Shown here piece after piece: positions 34,754-43,634 of a stretch of DNA of 52,087 nucleotides. The stretch covers positions 1 to 52,087 of the forward strand of contig CASDZV010000020.1 of the NCBI GenBank assembly GCA_949285905.1. Direction: 5' to 3'. The stretch comes from an uncultured Spirochaetales bacterium (GTDB taxonomy: Bacteria; Spirochaetota; Spirochaetia; Sphaerochaetales; Sphaerochaetaceae). Each line of letters starts with the position of its first letter. Positions within the stretch are counted from its first letter, which is position 1. Under the pieces are notes generated by a model. The model made no database searches and was not told the DNA's origin. It was given only the letters and a program-made list of their open reading frames with translations. A program made the translations under genes and the position numbers.

Positions 34754-35869
34754 ATGAAAGTAGAAGAGTTTGTGAAGATAATCGATGCGGAATTCTATAC
34801 AGGTGTTCCTGATTCGCAGCTCAAGGCCTTGTGCAACTATCTTATGGCAACATATGGAATAGATCCAGAGCACCATATCATTGCTGCAAACGAAGGCAAT
34901 TGCACAGCCCTTGCCGCAGGATATAACCTCGCAACAGGAAAGATTCCTGTGGTCTATATGCAGAATAGCGGTGAAGGCAATGTCGTCAATCCAGTAGCTT
35001 CTCTCTGCAATGACCATGTTTATGCTATTCCTGTAATGTTTGTTATAGGCTGGAGGGGGGAACCGGGAGTTCATGATGAGCCTCAGCATATCTATCAGGG
35101 CATGGTCACGCTTAAGCTTCTCGAGGTTATGGACATGCCGTATTTTGTTGTGGACAAGAGTACAACAGCAGAGGAGCTGAAAGAGAAAAAGCTTGAGTTT
35201 GAATCATATCTGGCAGAAGGCAGGCAGGTCGCTTTCGTGATAAGAAAGGGCGCGCTTTCTTATGATGGAAACATCGATTATGCAAACGGCTATGAACTTC
35301 GCAGGGAAGAGATTATACGTTGTGTAGTGAAGCATACCGGAAACGATCCTATAGTATCCACTACAGGAAAAGCTTCCAGAGAGCTTTTTGAAATACGCGA
35401 GGCTAACAAAGAGGGGCATCAGCGCGATTTCCTTACAGTTGGTTCAATGGGACACAGTTCATCAATAGCATTGGGCATAGCTATAAACAAACCCGAGAGG
35501 CGGGTCTGGTGTATTGATGGTGATGGGGCAGCTCTGATGCACATGGGAGCGATGGCTGTAATCGGTAGTAACAAGCCTGCAAACATGGTGCACATTGTAA
35601 TCAACAATGCTTCACATGAGACTGTTGGAGGAATGCCTACTGTAGCAGAGGATATAGACCTTGTAGGAATTGCCAGCGCATGCGGGTATCCTTATGCGGT
35701 TTCTGTTTCTACTGAAGATGAACTTGAGAAAGTGCTTATTGAAGTAAAGAACAAAAGAGTACTGTCGTTTATTGAGGTCAAATCTTCAATAGGGGCCCGT
35801 GAAGATCTTGGAAGACCTACAACTACCGCTATTGAGAACAAGATCAATTTCATGCGATTCCTGAAATGA
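34754..35869 (+). CDS. Phosphonopyruvate decarboxylase
   Basis: This TPP enzyme of 371 residues combines both TPP domains. The N-terminal part has AANEG with Glu47, the residue that activates the thiazolium, and the C-terminal part has the GDG (256-258) to NN (284-285) binding motif with HETVGG after it. It converts phosphonopyruvate to phosphonoacetaldehyde, driving the PEP mutase reaction. It is 16 nt downstream of the mutase, so one operon makes CMP-AEP from PEP, pyruvate amino group and CTP. Its need for TPP links it to the thiamine genes at 44-48 kb. Confidence 0.9.
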   Translation: MKVEEFVKIIDAEFYTGVPDSQLKALCNYLMATYGIDPEHHIIAANEGNCTALAAGYNLATGKIPVVYMQNSGEGNVVNPVASLCNDHVYAIPVMFVIGWRGEPGVHDEPQHIYQGMVTLKLLEVMDMPYFVVDKSTTAEELKEKKLEFESYLAEGRQVAFVIRKGALSYDGNIDYANGYELRREEIIRCVVKHTGNDPIVSTTGKASRELFEIREANKEGHQRDFLTVGSMGHSSSIALGIAINKPERRVWCIDGDGAALMHMGAMAVIGSNKPANMVHIVINNASHETVGGMPTVAEDIDLVGIASACGYPYAVSVSTEDELEKVLIEVKNKRVLSFIEVKSSIGAREDLGRPTTTAIENKINFMRFLK

Positions 35870-35901
35870 TAATCTGAGAAGGAAGGAAGATATCCAAAGC
35901 T

Positions 35902-36447
35902 ATGGCAACAATTATTGAATACAATCCATCATCTGCATCGGAGGTTGGCGAGAGACTGAGGAGAGGGGAAGCCGGCATTTTCCCTTGTGATACGATATAT
36001 GGGCTCTGCGGAGCTGCAAATGATGATATCGCGGAAAGGCTTTATGAGATAAAGAAGCGTCCTCTGTCAAAGTCATTCATAATGCTGATGACTCTGGAGC
36101 AGGTGAAGGCTTCATCGCTCTCTGTTCCTGATGACATTCTGTCAAGATGGCCCGCACCTCTGACTGCAATAGTAATGGACAGCGATGGAAGCACTAAAGC
36201 GGTGCGAGTTCCATCGGATCCCTATCTTCTCTCGCTGTTGCCGATATCCGGTCCTATATTCTCAACTTCTGTGAATTTCTCTGGGGAGAAAAGCCTTCTG
36301 ACTTTTGATGATATTCTTCCTGTATTCAGTGAGGCTGTGGATTTCATCGTCGATGCTCCTGAGATTAAAGGAGGCATGGCATCAACACTTGTCGATGCCA
36401 CTTGCCGTCCTTATAGAATACTCAGGCAAGGTGCGTATATTATCTGA
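35902..36447 (+). CDS. tsaC: Threonylcarbamoyladenylate synthase (TsaC/Sua5/YrdC)
   Basis: The protein has FPCDTIYGLCGA, the YrdC signature, then a KKRPLSKSF region with the nucleotide-binding lysines, an SVNFSGE segment and VDATCRPYRILRQGA near the end. It makes L-threonylcarbamoyl-AMP, needed for the t6A37 change in tRNAs read by ANN codons. Its 181 residues fit the short TsaC class without the Sua5 C-terminal domain. Downstream of the phosphonate operon by 32 nt, but with an independent job. The 3' end overlaps DUF1015 by 8 bases. Confidence 0.86.
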   Translation: MATIIEYNPSSASEVGERLRRGEAGIFPCDTIYGLCGAANDDIAERLYEIKKRPLSKSFIMLMTLEQVKASSLSVPDDILSRWPAPLTAIVMDSDGSTKAVRVPSDPYLLSLLPISGPIFSTSVNFSGEKSLLTFDDILPVFSEAVDFIVDAPEIKGGMASTLVDATCRPYRILRQGAYII

Positions 36448-37720
36448 TCTTCCTTGCTTCGATGTAGTACCTCTTCTCGTTTGCGTGCCCTATGGAGAAT
36501 GTCTTCCTCGGGAATGCTTTGTCCTTGAGTATGGAATCGAAGAATGTCTCCTTTGAGATATCCGGAAGAATAATTCCAAGAGCCCCGTCTGCTGCGAGAT
36601 CCTGCACTGTCTCTACACCGTGGATGTAATCAACAGAACCCTTTTTCGTGCCGAGCATCTCGTCAATGACGCTCTGGATTGTCCATGCGGGCATTTCCCG
36701 TTCTGTTCCATTGAGTGTGTAAACGTAGTTCCTGTCATTTTCAATAAGCACAAAGCTCTGTTTCCTGCGATTGATGATCTTTATTCCTTCCTCTGTTGTT
36801 CTGACTTCTTCTCTTGAGATTTCTCTTGCATGATGTGAGAGTATCTCATCGAATGTCTGCCTTCTGATGTTGAAGAATGCGCGGTGTATAGGCTCAAACA
36901 TGAGACCTGGGTCGAAGATGTTCTCAATCTCAACAAGCGCATAACGCGCTGGATGATCCTTCCGTTTCTCTTCAGGAAGTCTTGCTTTTATATCCTCCCA
37001 GGAGCTTTTGGCAGAAGCAAGGCTATGGTTTCCATCGCCCATCGCAAAGAGAAGTGGGTTGTCCTTGTCCAGCTTGGAGTATATAGCTTCCAGCCCGTTC
37101 TCAATGGCTTTCTTGTCCTCCTCTGATGAGACAAGGTAGCCTGTCACATGTCCACCTCCGAGCATGAGTGGCGAGTCATATACTTTCTCAAGGCTTGCGC
37201 GCTTTCCGGCAAGTGGCTCAATTATTCTTTTACCACTGTCAGAGATGAGAACCATGATGTGTGGAAGCTCCAGAGCAGCATTCTTCCTTATCTCTTTTCT
37301 CGGCGGAATACGTGAAAGTATTGTTCCCTCTGTTGCTCTTATAAGAGAGACAGATGATGGAGAATAGTCATATTGTTCCAGATCCAGCTTGCCCACCAGT
37401 CCATAGCGTGTTCCTGTCTCTGTATCGCGTTTTACAAGAATGTATGAATCATGGAATGTGCGGAAGATGCCGTTATCAAGGTATGCTTTCATGGAGTCTT
37501 CGACATTCTTTATCCGTTCATCCTTTCCTTTCTCTTCAAGATAGCACTCCGGAAGTATCAGGCGGAGAGTGGAAGGAGAGCTGCCGACGATTCTGTCAGC
37601 TTCTTCCCAGTATTCCTTCTGTGATGTGTACTGGTCACACGCGACGACTGCCCAGCGCTCCATATCAATATTCTCAACAGGAAGAAGAATATCGGCAGGA
37701 GAGAATCCTAAGTCTTTCAT
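36440..37720 (-). CDS. DUF1015 family protein
   Basis: The start has an upstream GGAGG. The family pattern is seen in WAVVACDQYTSQKEYWEEAD near the N-terminus, ICRxRGxVG-like YGLVGKLDLEQYDYSP, and GDGNHSLASAKSSWE in the middle, all typical of PF06245 in bacteria. The function of DUF1015 is not settled; the GDGNH motif suggests a metal or nucleotide site. It is divergent from thiamine pyrophosphokinase with only 31 nt between them. No membrane segment or signal peptide is present. Confidence 0.82.
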   Translation of the reverse strand: MKDLGFSPADILLPVENIDMERWAVVACDQYTSQKEYWEEADRIVGSSPSTLRLILPECYLEEKGKDERIKNVEDSMKAYLDNGIFRTFHDSYILVKRDTETGTRYGLVGKLDLEQYDYSPSSVSLIRATEGTILSRIPPRKEIRKNAALELPHIMVLISDSGKRIIEPLAGKRASLEKVYDSPLMLGGGHVTGYLVSSEEDKKAIENGLEAIYSKLDKDNPLLFAMGDGNHSLASAKSSWEDIKARLPEEKRKDHPARYALVEIENIFDPGLMFEPIHRAFFNIRRQTFDEILSHHAREISREEVRTTEEGIKIINRRKQSFVLIENDRNYVYTLNGTEREMPAWTIQSVIDEMLGTKKGSVDYIHGVETVQDLAADGALGIILPDISKETFFDSILKDKAFPRKTFSIGHANEKRYYIEARKIR

Positions 37721-37739
37721 TTCATGTCCTCCGTCATTT

Positions 37740-37748
37740 ATTATAACA
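37740..37748 (-). promoter_or_regulatory. Extended -10 TGTTATAAT for DUF1015 gene
   Basis: TGTTATAAT on the minus strand would give a start near 37733 and a leader of about 13 nt containing GGAGG. The divergent thiamine pyrophosphokinase start overlaps this site on the other side, so the two genes may share or compete for the region. Confidence 0.45.
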
Positions 37749-37751
37749 TGG

Positions 37752-38363
37752 ATGAAGGATTTGGTTATTATCGGTGGCGCGTCACCGGAATCGCTGCCTG
37801 TGAATGTTGGGGATTATCGTAGAATCATAGCTGCTGATTCTGGGTATGACACGGCAAAACGCCTTGGGCTTGTTCCTTCAGTCGTGCTTGGCGATTTCGA
37901 TTCCACTGCGCTATATGATGAGATTATCAGTGAGGGCTTTGTGCCGTGTCCACGTGACAAGGATGATACAGATGCAGCAATGGCTATCAGGGAAGCTGGT
38001 GGTGAATATGACCTTGTCGGAGGCGGGGAAGGCCGTCTGGATCATACACTCTCGCTTTTTGTCGCGTTCCGCACCATCTCTGCCCCTTCGAAGTGGTTCA
38101 TGCGTTCTGATACTCTCATCACAGCAGAAGGCCACTTCGCCTTCAGCGCACCCAGGGGGACAGATATCTCAATTATCCCGCTTGATAAATCCATTGTCAC
38201 CACGGATGGACTCAGATGGGATATCACATCAAAGGAGCTTTCCGGTGTTTTCATCTCGCAGTCGAACAGAGTGCAGGAGCGTGTTGTGACAATAGACTGT
38301 ACCAGTCCTGTTTTCCTTCGCTTCTTCCCTGAAGATTACACAAGTGTGGAGGTATTATGCTGA
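37752..38363 (+). CDS. thiN: Thiamine pyrophosphokinase
   Basis: The start at 37752 (MKDLVIIGGASP) fits the family; upstream in-frame codons belong to the reverse gene. Motifs are IIAADSG (25-31), VLGDFDST (45-52), DKDDTD (69-74) and GGGEGRLDHTL (90-100), which form the thiamine and ATP sites of TPK. The 203-residue length is normal. It would convert imported thiamine to TPP, the ligand of the riboswitch at 47.9 kb. No TPP riboswitch precedes it. No SD is clear, and a TATTAT lies 7 nt before the ATG, so a leaderless message is possible. Confidence 0.85.
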   Translation: MKDLVIIGGASPESLPVNVGDYRRIIAADSGYDTAKRLGLVPSVVLGDFDSTALYDEIISEGFVPCPRDKDDTDAAMAIREAGGEYDLVGGGEGRLDHTLSLFVAFRTISAPSKWFMRSDTLITAEGHFAFSAPRGTDISIIPLDKSIVTTDGLRWDITSKELSGVFISQSNRVQERVVTIDCTSPVFLRFFPEDYTSVEVLC

Positions 38364-39271
38364 GAATTACAGTAGGGCATGAGAGCGAGAATTATACTTC
38401 AGTGCAGGAGGCTATCAATGCCGTTCCGTATAACACAGAGGCAGAGATCGAGATACATGAAGGCATTTACTGTGAGAAGATTTTCTCAGATAAGAGCAAC
38501 CTCACAATCCGTGGTACCGGGTGCGTCAGGATAGTCTGCAACGATGGTGCTAAGGAGATACTAGACAGAAACCAGAAGCGGGGTACATTCCGCTCCTATA
38601 CTGCGTTTTTCTCAGGGGAGAAGCTCCACATAAGCAATGTCTCCTTTATCAATGATGCAGGAAATGGCAGTATAGCGGGACAGGCCGTAGCACTTTATCT
38701 TGATGTTGATAATGCAGTGCTTGAGCATGTGACACTCTCGTCGTATCAGGATACGCTCTTCCTTTCGCCTCTTCCTGATGAAGAAAGAGAGATAAACGGT
38801 TTTTATGGACCGAGGTATCTCCTGCCACGAAAGCGGTGCATGACTGTCATAAAAGACAGCCTGATTCAAGGCACAGTGGATTTCATCTTCGGCTCAGGGG
38901 ATGCACTCTTTGAAAACTCCGAGATCCGCAGCATCGGGGAGGGGTATGTCACAGCGCCATCGGGAAAGAGGGACTGGATTGGTTTTGTATTCCATAACTG
39001 CACATTCACACATTCCGATTCTGTTCCGGATTATTCTGTTGCACTGATGAGGCCCTGGCGGCCAGAGGGGAAAGTGCTGTTCTCATCATGTACATTTGGC
39101 CGTCATATAGTAAGGGAAGGCTTTGTGCCATGGCATGGCAGGGAGGGGGAGAAAGGCGAATGCACTTTCCTTCTTTCAGATTGTGTGTTTCTTGGTGAAG
39201 AGCATGTTGAGCCGGGCCATTGCATCGCAGAAGACGAAGTGGAAGGCATTATCTCCTCATTCCGTTGTTGA
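38357..39271 (+). CDS. Pectinesterase-like CE8 protein without signal peptide
   Basis: The right-handed beta-helix family CE8 is recognised by AGQAVAL (Gln109), YQDTL (Gln131, Asp132), GTVDFIFG (Asp175) and RPW (Arg232, Trp234), which are the catalytic and binding residues. So the enzyme looks complete and should remove methyl esters from homogalacturonan. The 304 residues begin with no signal peptide or lipobox, unlike most pectinesterases. It would act in the cytoplasm on imported oligomers. Its start overlaps the previous gene by 7 bases. Plant-derived food in a gut is suggested. Confidence 0.85.
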   Translation: MLRITVGHESENYTSVQEAINAVPYNTEAEIEIHEGIYCEKIFSDKSNLTIRGTGCVRIVCNDGAKEILDRNQKRGTFRSYTAFFSGEKLHISNVSFINDAGNGSIAGQAVALYLDVDNAVLEHVTLSSYQDTLFLSPLPDEEREINGFYGPRYLLPRKRCMTVIKDSLIQGTVDFIFGSGDALFENSEIRSIGEGYVTAPSGKRDWIGFVFHNCTFTHSDSVPDYSVALMRPWRPEGKVLFSSCTFGRHIVREGFVPWHGREGEKGECTFLLSDCVFLGEEHVEPGHCIAEDEVEGIISSFRC

Positions 39272-39304
39272 CGACATATTCCCGGTGAAGTATGTTTGCA
39301 CTGT

Positions 39305-40561
39305 ATGAAGAAGCAGCGTCTATCCACTCCTGAAATCATTATCATTGTGCTTGTGGCAGTGGTCTCCATTCTTATCTTTGCCTTGCTCGCTATCTGGACA
39401 AAAGCACTCAGAGAGGACGAGAGGGCAGAGATACTGCGTTCCTCTCTTGAGAGCGTTATTGAGGAATATGGTGAGAGAGGACTTCTGGAAATGGCAGGAG
39501 TGCCTGTTGATGAGATTCATTACAGCTATGAGGATCTGCCTCTTTTTTCAGGTGAGAATCCTTCCTGGGAGCTTACAGCGGAGGAGAGGCGCTCTGTGGC
39601 GATATATGAGAAAGCAAAGGCAAGTGTCGTGCAGATTGTCTCATCCTCTGAGCTTGCAGATACAGGGCAGGGTGCCGGGGTCATCATATCGCCAGATGGT
39701 TATATCGTCACAAACCGCCATGTGACCGGAAGCGGCACTGAGTTCATTGTCCGGCTCTATGATGGCACAGTGCGCGATGCCACGCTTGTCGGTTCAGATA
39801 CTCTTTCAGATATCTCTGTGCTGAAAGCTGAGGCAACGGGGCTTGATGCTATCGGATTCGGATCTTCTGATGATCTGGTGACTGGCTGTACCGTTTACGC
39901 TATTGGCCATCCATATGGCTACACCTGGTCTCTGACGAGAGGAGTCGTGTCGGGACTTGAGAGAATGGTCTCGACAGATACAGGCGCGGTCATTCCTTCA
40001 ATGATCCAGACTGATGCCCTTATAAATCCCGGGAACAGCGGTGGACCGCTTCTTTCATCAAAGGGGACGATGGCTGGTCTTGTCAGTTCCATATATTCCC
40101 GCTCAGGCGGTGCTGAGGGTGTTTCATTTGCTCTTCCTTCAGAGGTTGTGATGGATGTCGCTGAGCAGATTATCTCTACAGGATCTGCCCACCGTGGGTG
40201 GCTCGATATACTCTCGGTAGAGCTTAATCCGCAGATAGCAGAGTATTCCGGGCTCTCTGTTTCAGATGGGATTCTCGTTTCCCAGGTTGTGCCAGGTGGT
40301 GAGGCTGACAGAGGCGGTCTTCGTGGAGGCGCAGAGGCCGTGCAGTATGGACAGAGTGTCATTTACCTTGGAGGCGATGTGATAACCGCTATCAATGACA
40401 AGCCTGTGAATGGCTATAATGATTATTTCGCGGCACTGTTTGATACCCGCCCCGGTGATAAGGTGGATATCACAGTGATGAGGAACGGACGCAGTATTGT
40501 TCTGAAGAATGTAGCGCTTGTTGAGCAGACGGAGGATAATTCCAGATGGCTGGTGAGGTGA
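39305..40561 (+). CDS. HtrA/DegP-type serine protease, membrane anchored
   Basis: A single N-terminal membrane helix (about residues 10-31) anchors the protein with the rest outside. The trypsin-like triad is His139 (NRHVTGSG), Asp169 (LSDISVLK) and Ser245 (NPGNSGGPL). One PDZ domain covers about 300-405 (GILVSQVVPGGEADRGGL). This matches DegS-like or HtrA proteins with one PDZ, used in envelope quality control. The ATG at 39305 aligns with the membrane helix; a TTG nine bases earlier is less likely. It overlaps uvrB by 16 bases. No sigma-E system is visible in the window. Confidence 0.87.
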   Translation: MKKQRLSTPEIIIIVLVAVVSILIFALLAIWTKALREDERAEILRSSLESVIEEYGERGLLEMAGVPVDEIHYSYEDLPLFSGENPSWELTAEERRSVAIYEKAKASVVQIVSSSELADTGQGAGVIISPDGYIVTNRHVTGSGTEFIVRLYDGTVRDATLVGSDTLSDISVLKAEATGLDAIGFGSSDDLVTGCTVYAIGHPYGYTWSLTRGVVSGLERMVSTDTGAVIPSMIQTDALINPGNSGGPLLSSKGTMAGLVSSIYSRSGGAEGVSFALPSEVVMDVAEQIISTGSAHRGWLDILSVELNPQIAEYSGLSVSDGILVSQVVPGGEADRGGLRGGAEAVQYGQSVIYLGGDVITAINDKPVNGYNDYFAALFDTRPGDKVDITVMRNGRSIVLKNVALVEQTEDNSRWLVR

Positions 40562-42612
40562 ATAAGGATTACAGCATAGCGGGGGAGCCGTTCATCAATT
40601 TCCAGGCTGGCTTCTCAAAACCTTTCCATGTCGTTTCGGATTATGACCTTGCAGGGGACCAGGGTGAGGCTGTTGAGAAGCTCTACCAGGGGTATCTCGA
40701 TGGCGACCGTGCCCAGACACTCAAAGGTGTCACTGGATCGGGAAAGACATTCACTATGGCGAAGCTCATTGAGCGGATACAGAAGCCTACGCTTGTTCTT
40801 TCCCATAACAAGACGCTCTCTGCTCAGCTTTACCGTGAATTCAAGTCCTTCTTCCCTGATAACGCTGTGACATATTTTGTATCGACATATGATTATTACC
40901 AGCCGGAAGCATATGTCCCAGGCAAGGATCTGTACATTGAGAAGGAAGTTGATATAAACGATGAGATTGACCGTTTGAGGCTCAATGCATCCTTCTCGCT
41001 GATGGAGAGACGCGATGTCATTGTTGTTGCCACTGTCAGCTGTATCTATGGTCTTGGCAACCCCGTTTCCCTTCGCGATATGCTTTTCACATTCCGCACG
41101 GGCGATGATTTTAATCAGAATAAAGTCTTCGGGCAGCTTACGCGAATGCTCTACGATAGAAATGATATGGTGCTTGAACGTGGTACATTCCGGCCTCGCG
41201 GTGAGACGGTCGAGATTTATCCGGCATATCTGGAGACAGCGTTCCGTATCTACCTCGACTGGGATACGATTTCAGATATTGTCTGGTTCAATCCGGTAAG
41301 CGGTGAGCGTATAGCAAGTGTCGATGTTGTCACACTCTATCCAGCAAAGCAGTTTGTCATGCCGCAGGACCAGATAAACAGAGCACTTGATGAAATCAAT
41401 GCTGAAAAGGAAGAGCGCGTGCAGTATTTCCTTTCCAACGGAAAGCCTGTGGAAGCAGAGCGCATCAAAAGCCGCGTTGAGTATGATCTTGAGATGCTGC
41501 AGGAAGTAGGGTACTGCTCAGGAATAGAGAATTATTCCAGAATACTCTCGGGAAGAGCTCCTGGCGAGCGTCCTGCAGTTCTCCTGGATTATTTTCCCGA
41601 TGACTTTGTGACATTCATTGATGAGTCGCACGTCACATTGCCGCAGATAGGTGCGATGTACGAAGGAGACCGTTCCCGTAAGACTAACCTTGTCAATTAT
41701 GGCTTTCGTCTGCCTTCTGCGCTTGATAACCGACCACTGAAATACGAAGAGTTTGATCATAAAGTCGGGCAGCGTATATATGTCTCTGCAACCCCTGGTG
41801 AAAGAGAGCGGAAGGAATCCTCTCAGATAGTCGAGCAGCTCATACGCCCGACCGGACTTCTGGATCCTAAAATCGAGGTGCGTCCTACAGAAGGGCAGAT
41901 GGAGAACCTTTATGGTGAGATAAGGAAGACTATCGAGAAGAACGAGCGTGTGCTTGTGACAACGCTCACGAAGAAGATGGCAGAGGATCTCACTGATTAC
42001 CTTTCAGGACTCGGACTTGCGGTAAGATATCTGCACTCGGAGGTCGAGACAATTGAGCGTGTCGAGATACTGCGCGACCTCAGGCTCGGAAAGTTCAGTG
42101 TGCTTGTAGGTATCAATCTTCTGAGAGAGGGACTCGATCTTCCAGAGGTTTCTCTTGTTGCGATACTCGATGCTGATAAAATAGGATTCCTTCGCTCTTC
42201 TACATCGCTTATCCAGACAATCGGGCGTGCTGCCAGGAATGCTGATGGAAGAGTCATCATGTATGCAGACAGGATGAGCGAGGCGATGGCAGAGGCTATT
42301 GAGGAAACAGAGCACAGACGCTCTGTGCAGATGGCATATAATGAAGCACATGGTATCACACCAAAGACAATCAAAAAGGCTGTCGAGGATATCCTTGAGC
42401 GTGAGAAGAGTGATGATGAGGCTATCGCGAAGGAAGAGATAAAGATTGTCAGCTCCAACTACAATCTTCTCGTCGAGCGCGATAGAAAGCGGTATATCGC
42501 TGACCTGACAAGACAGATGACAGAGCTTGCTAAGAATCTTGAGTTTGAGAAGGCTGCGCTTCTTAGGGATGAAATCCAGCGTATCAGGGACAGGAAAGAT
42601 CTTGCTGATTGA
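40546..42612 (+). CDS. uvrB: Excinuclease ABC subunit B
   Basis: UvrB has 688 residues, near the usual length. Walker A is GVTGSGKT (61-68), a YDYYQPEAYVP segment follows at about 110-120 (the beta-hairpin region that grips DNA), then FIDESHVTLPQIGAMYEGD and helicase motifs such as TIGRAARNADGRVIMYAD. The C-terminal UVR motif is LEFEKAALLRDEIQRI, used to bind UvrC. It acts with UvrA and UvrC in nucleotide excision repair in the cytoplasm. The start lies inside the end of the protease gene. Confidence 0.97.
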   Translation: MAGEVNKDYSIAGEPFINFQAGFSKPFHVVSDYDLAGDQGEAVEKLYQGYLDGDRAQTLKGVTGSGKTFTMAKLIERIQKPTLVLSHNKTLSAQLYREFKSFFPDNAVTYFVSTYDYYQPEAYVPGKDLYIEKEVDINDEIDRLRLNASFSLMERRDVIVVATVSCIYGLGNPVSLRDMLFTFRTGDDFNQNKVFGQLTRMLYDRNDMVLERGTFRPRGETVEIYPAYLETAFRIYLDWDTISDIVWFNPVSGERIASVDVVTLYPAKQFVMPQDQINRALDEINAEKEERVQYFLSNGKPVEAERIKSRVEYDLEMLQEVGYCSGIENYSRILSGRAPGERPAVLLDYFPDDFVTFIDESHVTLPQIGAMYEGDRSRKTNLVNYGFRLPSALDNRPLKYEEFDHKVGQRIYVSATPGERERKESSQIVEQLIRPTGLLDPKIEVRPTEGQMENLYGEIRKTIEKNERVLVTTLTKKMAEDLTDYLSGLGLAVRYLHSEVETIERVEILRDLRLGKFSVLVGINLLREGLDLPEVSLVAILDADKIGFLRSSTSLIQTIGRAARNADGRVIMYADRMSEAMAEAIEETEHRRSVQMAYNEAHGITPKTIKKAVEDILEREKSDDEAIAKEEIKIVSSNYNLLVERDRKRYIADLTRQMTELAKNLEFEKAALLRDEIQRIRDRKDLAD

Positions 42613-42622
42613 TGTGTTCATT

Positions 42623-42670
42623 TTCCTGGAACACTGGGCTGGATATACAATTTCCAGCCCGAAACAGGAA
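42623..42670 (+). terminator. Compound hairpin after uvrB
   Basis: TTCCTG/CAGGAA outside and GGGCTGGA/TCCAGCCC inside form a two-part stem 10 nt after the uvrB stop, followed by AT-rich sequence with a T6 run about 25 nt later. It lies between convergent genes. Confidence 0.5.
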
Positions 42671-42734
42671 TAAATATTATTAATTTTACTTTTTTGTGAG
42701 ATTCTCGTTTTCACTCTCGTCTGAATATTATGCT

Positions 42735-43634
42735 TCAGAACTCAAAAAGCACAGGATCGAAATGACTTAGTGTTGCCTGCGGAGTTGCTTCCCTCCATAA
42801 GTCTGAAGCCATGTGCTTTCTGATGAAGCTGTAAATTCCATAGAATGTGATTCTTTCCCCCTTTGCGGGGACTGTCACAGCATTGTGTTCCATATCATAT
42901 CCAAGCGCGAGAGCAAGATAATACGAGAATGCGCCGAATTTCTCCTGTTGCGGCAGTCCTGTGTCCCAGCTGTCAAATGAGTTCTGCCTTTCTGTCGCTG
43001 CTGCCAATATCCAGAGGCTGTCATTATCCTCCGCATCATTCTCGAATGCTGCCAGGAACGATGGTATGACTGCTGATAAAAGACTGTCAGATTTCAGATT
43101 ACCGTTCTCGAATATCTCTCCGTTCTCCATAGTTCCGCTGTTCTCGATGAAGGATCCGGAGAAACATGAGTCAAGGAAAAGGCATTTTCTTCCATCCACT
43201 CCGCTGAATGCTGTAAGCAGGACTTCAGGAGAGAGTCGGTTTGATGAGATTGTGTCTGTGACAAGGGCTCCAGTCTCATCACCATGTCCTGAGTAGTGGA
43301 AGAGCACAAGGTCCGTGGATACAGTGTCGATATCCATCAGGAGATTGATAAGATCATCATGGTTCCACTTGTACTCCTCTCCATTGATGGATCTCTTTCC
43401 ATCCTTTTCGAGGAAGAGATACTCTTCATATATCTCTCCAGAAGATTCAGAGAGTGCTTTTATCTGCATTGATAACACTTTCTGATCCTCCGGAGGATTC
43501 TCAAGTGCGTTTATGCCGCCAGGGGCATCGTAATCGAGAGCGAGTGATATGAATACAACTTTCCCCTGCGGGCTTTCCATCTCGCAGGACATGAATGTGA
43601 ATGCAATCATGATGATGGCAATAAGACTTCTCAT
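42735..43634 (-). CDS. Caspase-like (C14/metacaspase-type) lipoprotein
   Basis: The start at 43634 gives a lipobox (TFMSC, Cys17) and overlaps the previous stop (ATGA). The caspase-type fold has its dyad: YSGHGDETG with His117 and FLDSCFSGSF with Cys157. The GHG and DSC motifs are diagnostic of clan CD peptidases. After this a long variable region and a further conserved stretch (GAFSYYLALALG) follow. A lipid-anchored enzyme would face the periplasm or surface. Relatives cut after basic or acidic residues; specificity is unknown. It is coupled with a small barrel gene, which may be its partner. Confidence 0.82.
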   Translation of the reverse strand: MRSLIAIIMIAFTFMSCEMESPQGKVVFISLALDYDAPGGINALENPPEDQKVLSMQIKALSESSGEIYEEYLFLEKDGKRSINGEEYKWNHDDLINLLMDIDTVSTDLVLFHYSGHGDETGALVTDTISSNRLSPEVLLTAFSGVDGRKCLFLDSCFSGSFIENSGTMENGEIFENGNLKSDSLLSAVIPSFLAAFENDAEDNDSLWILAAATERQNSFDSWDTGLPQQEKFGAFSYYLALALGYDMEHNAVTVPAKGERITFYGIYSFIRKHMASDLWREATPQATLSHFDPVLFEF

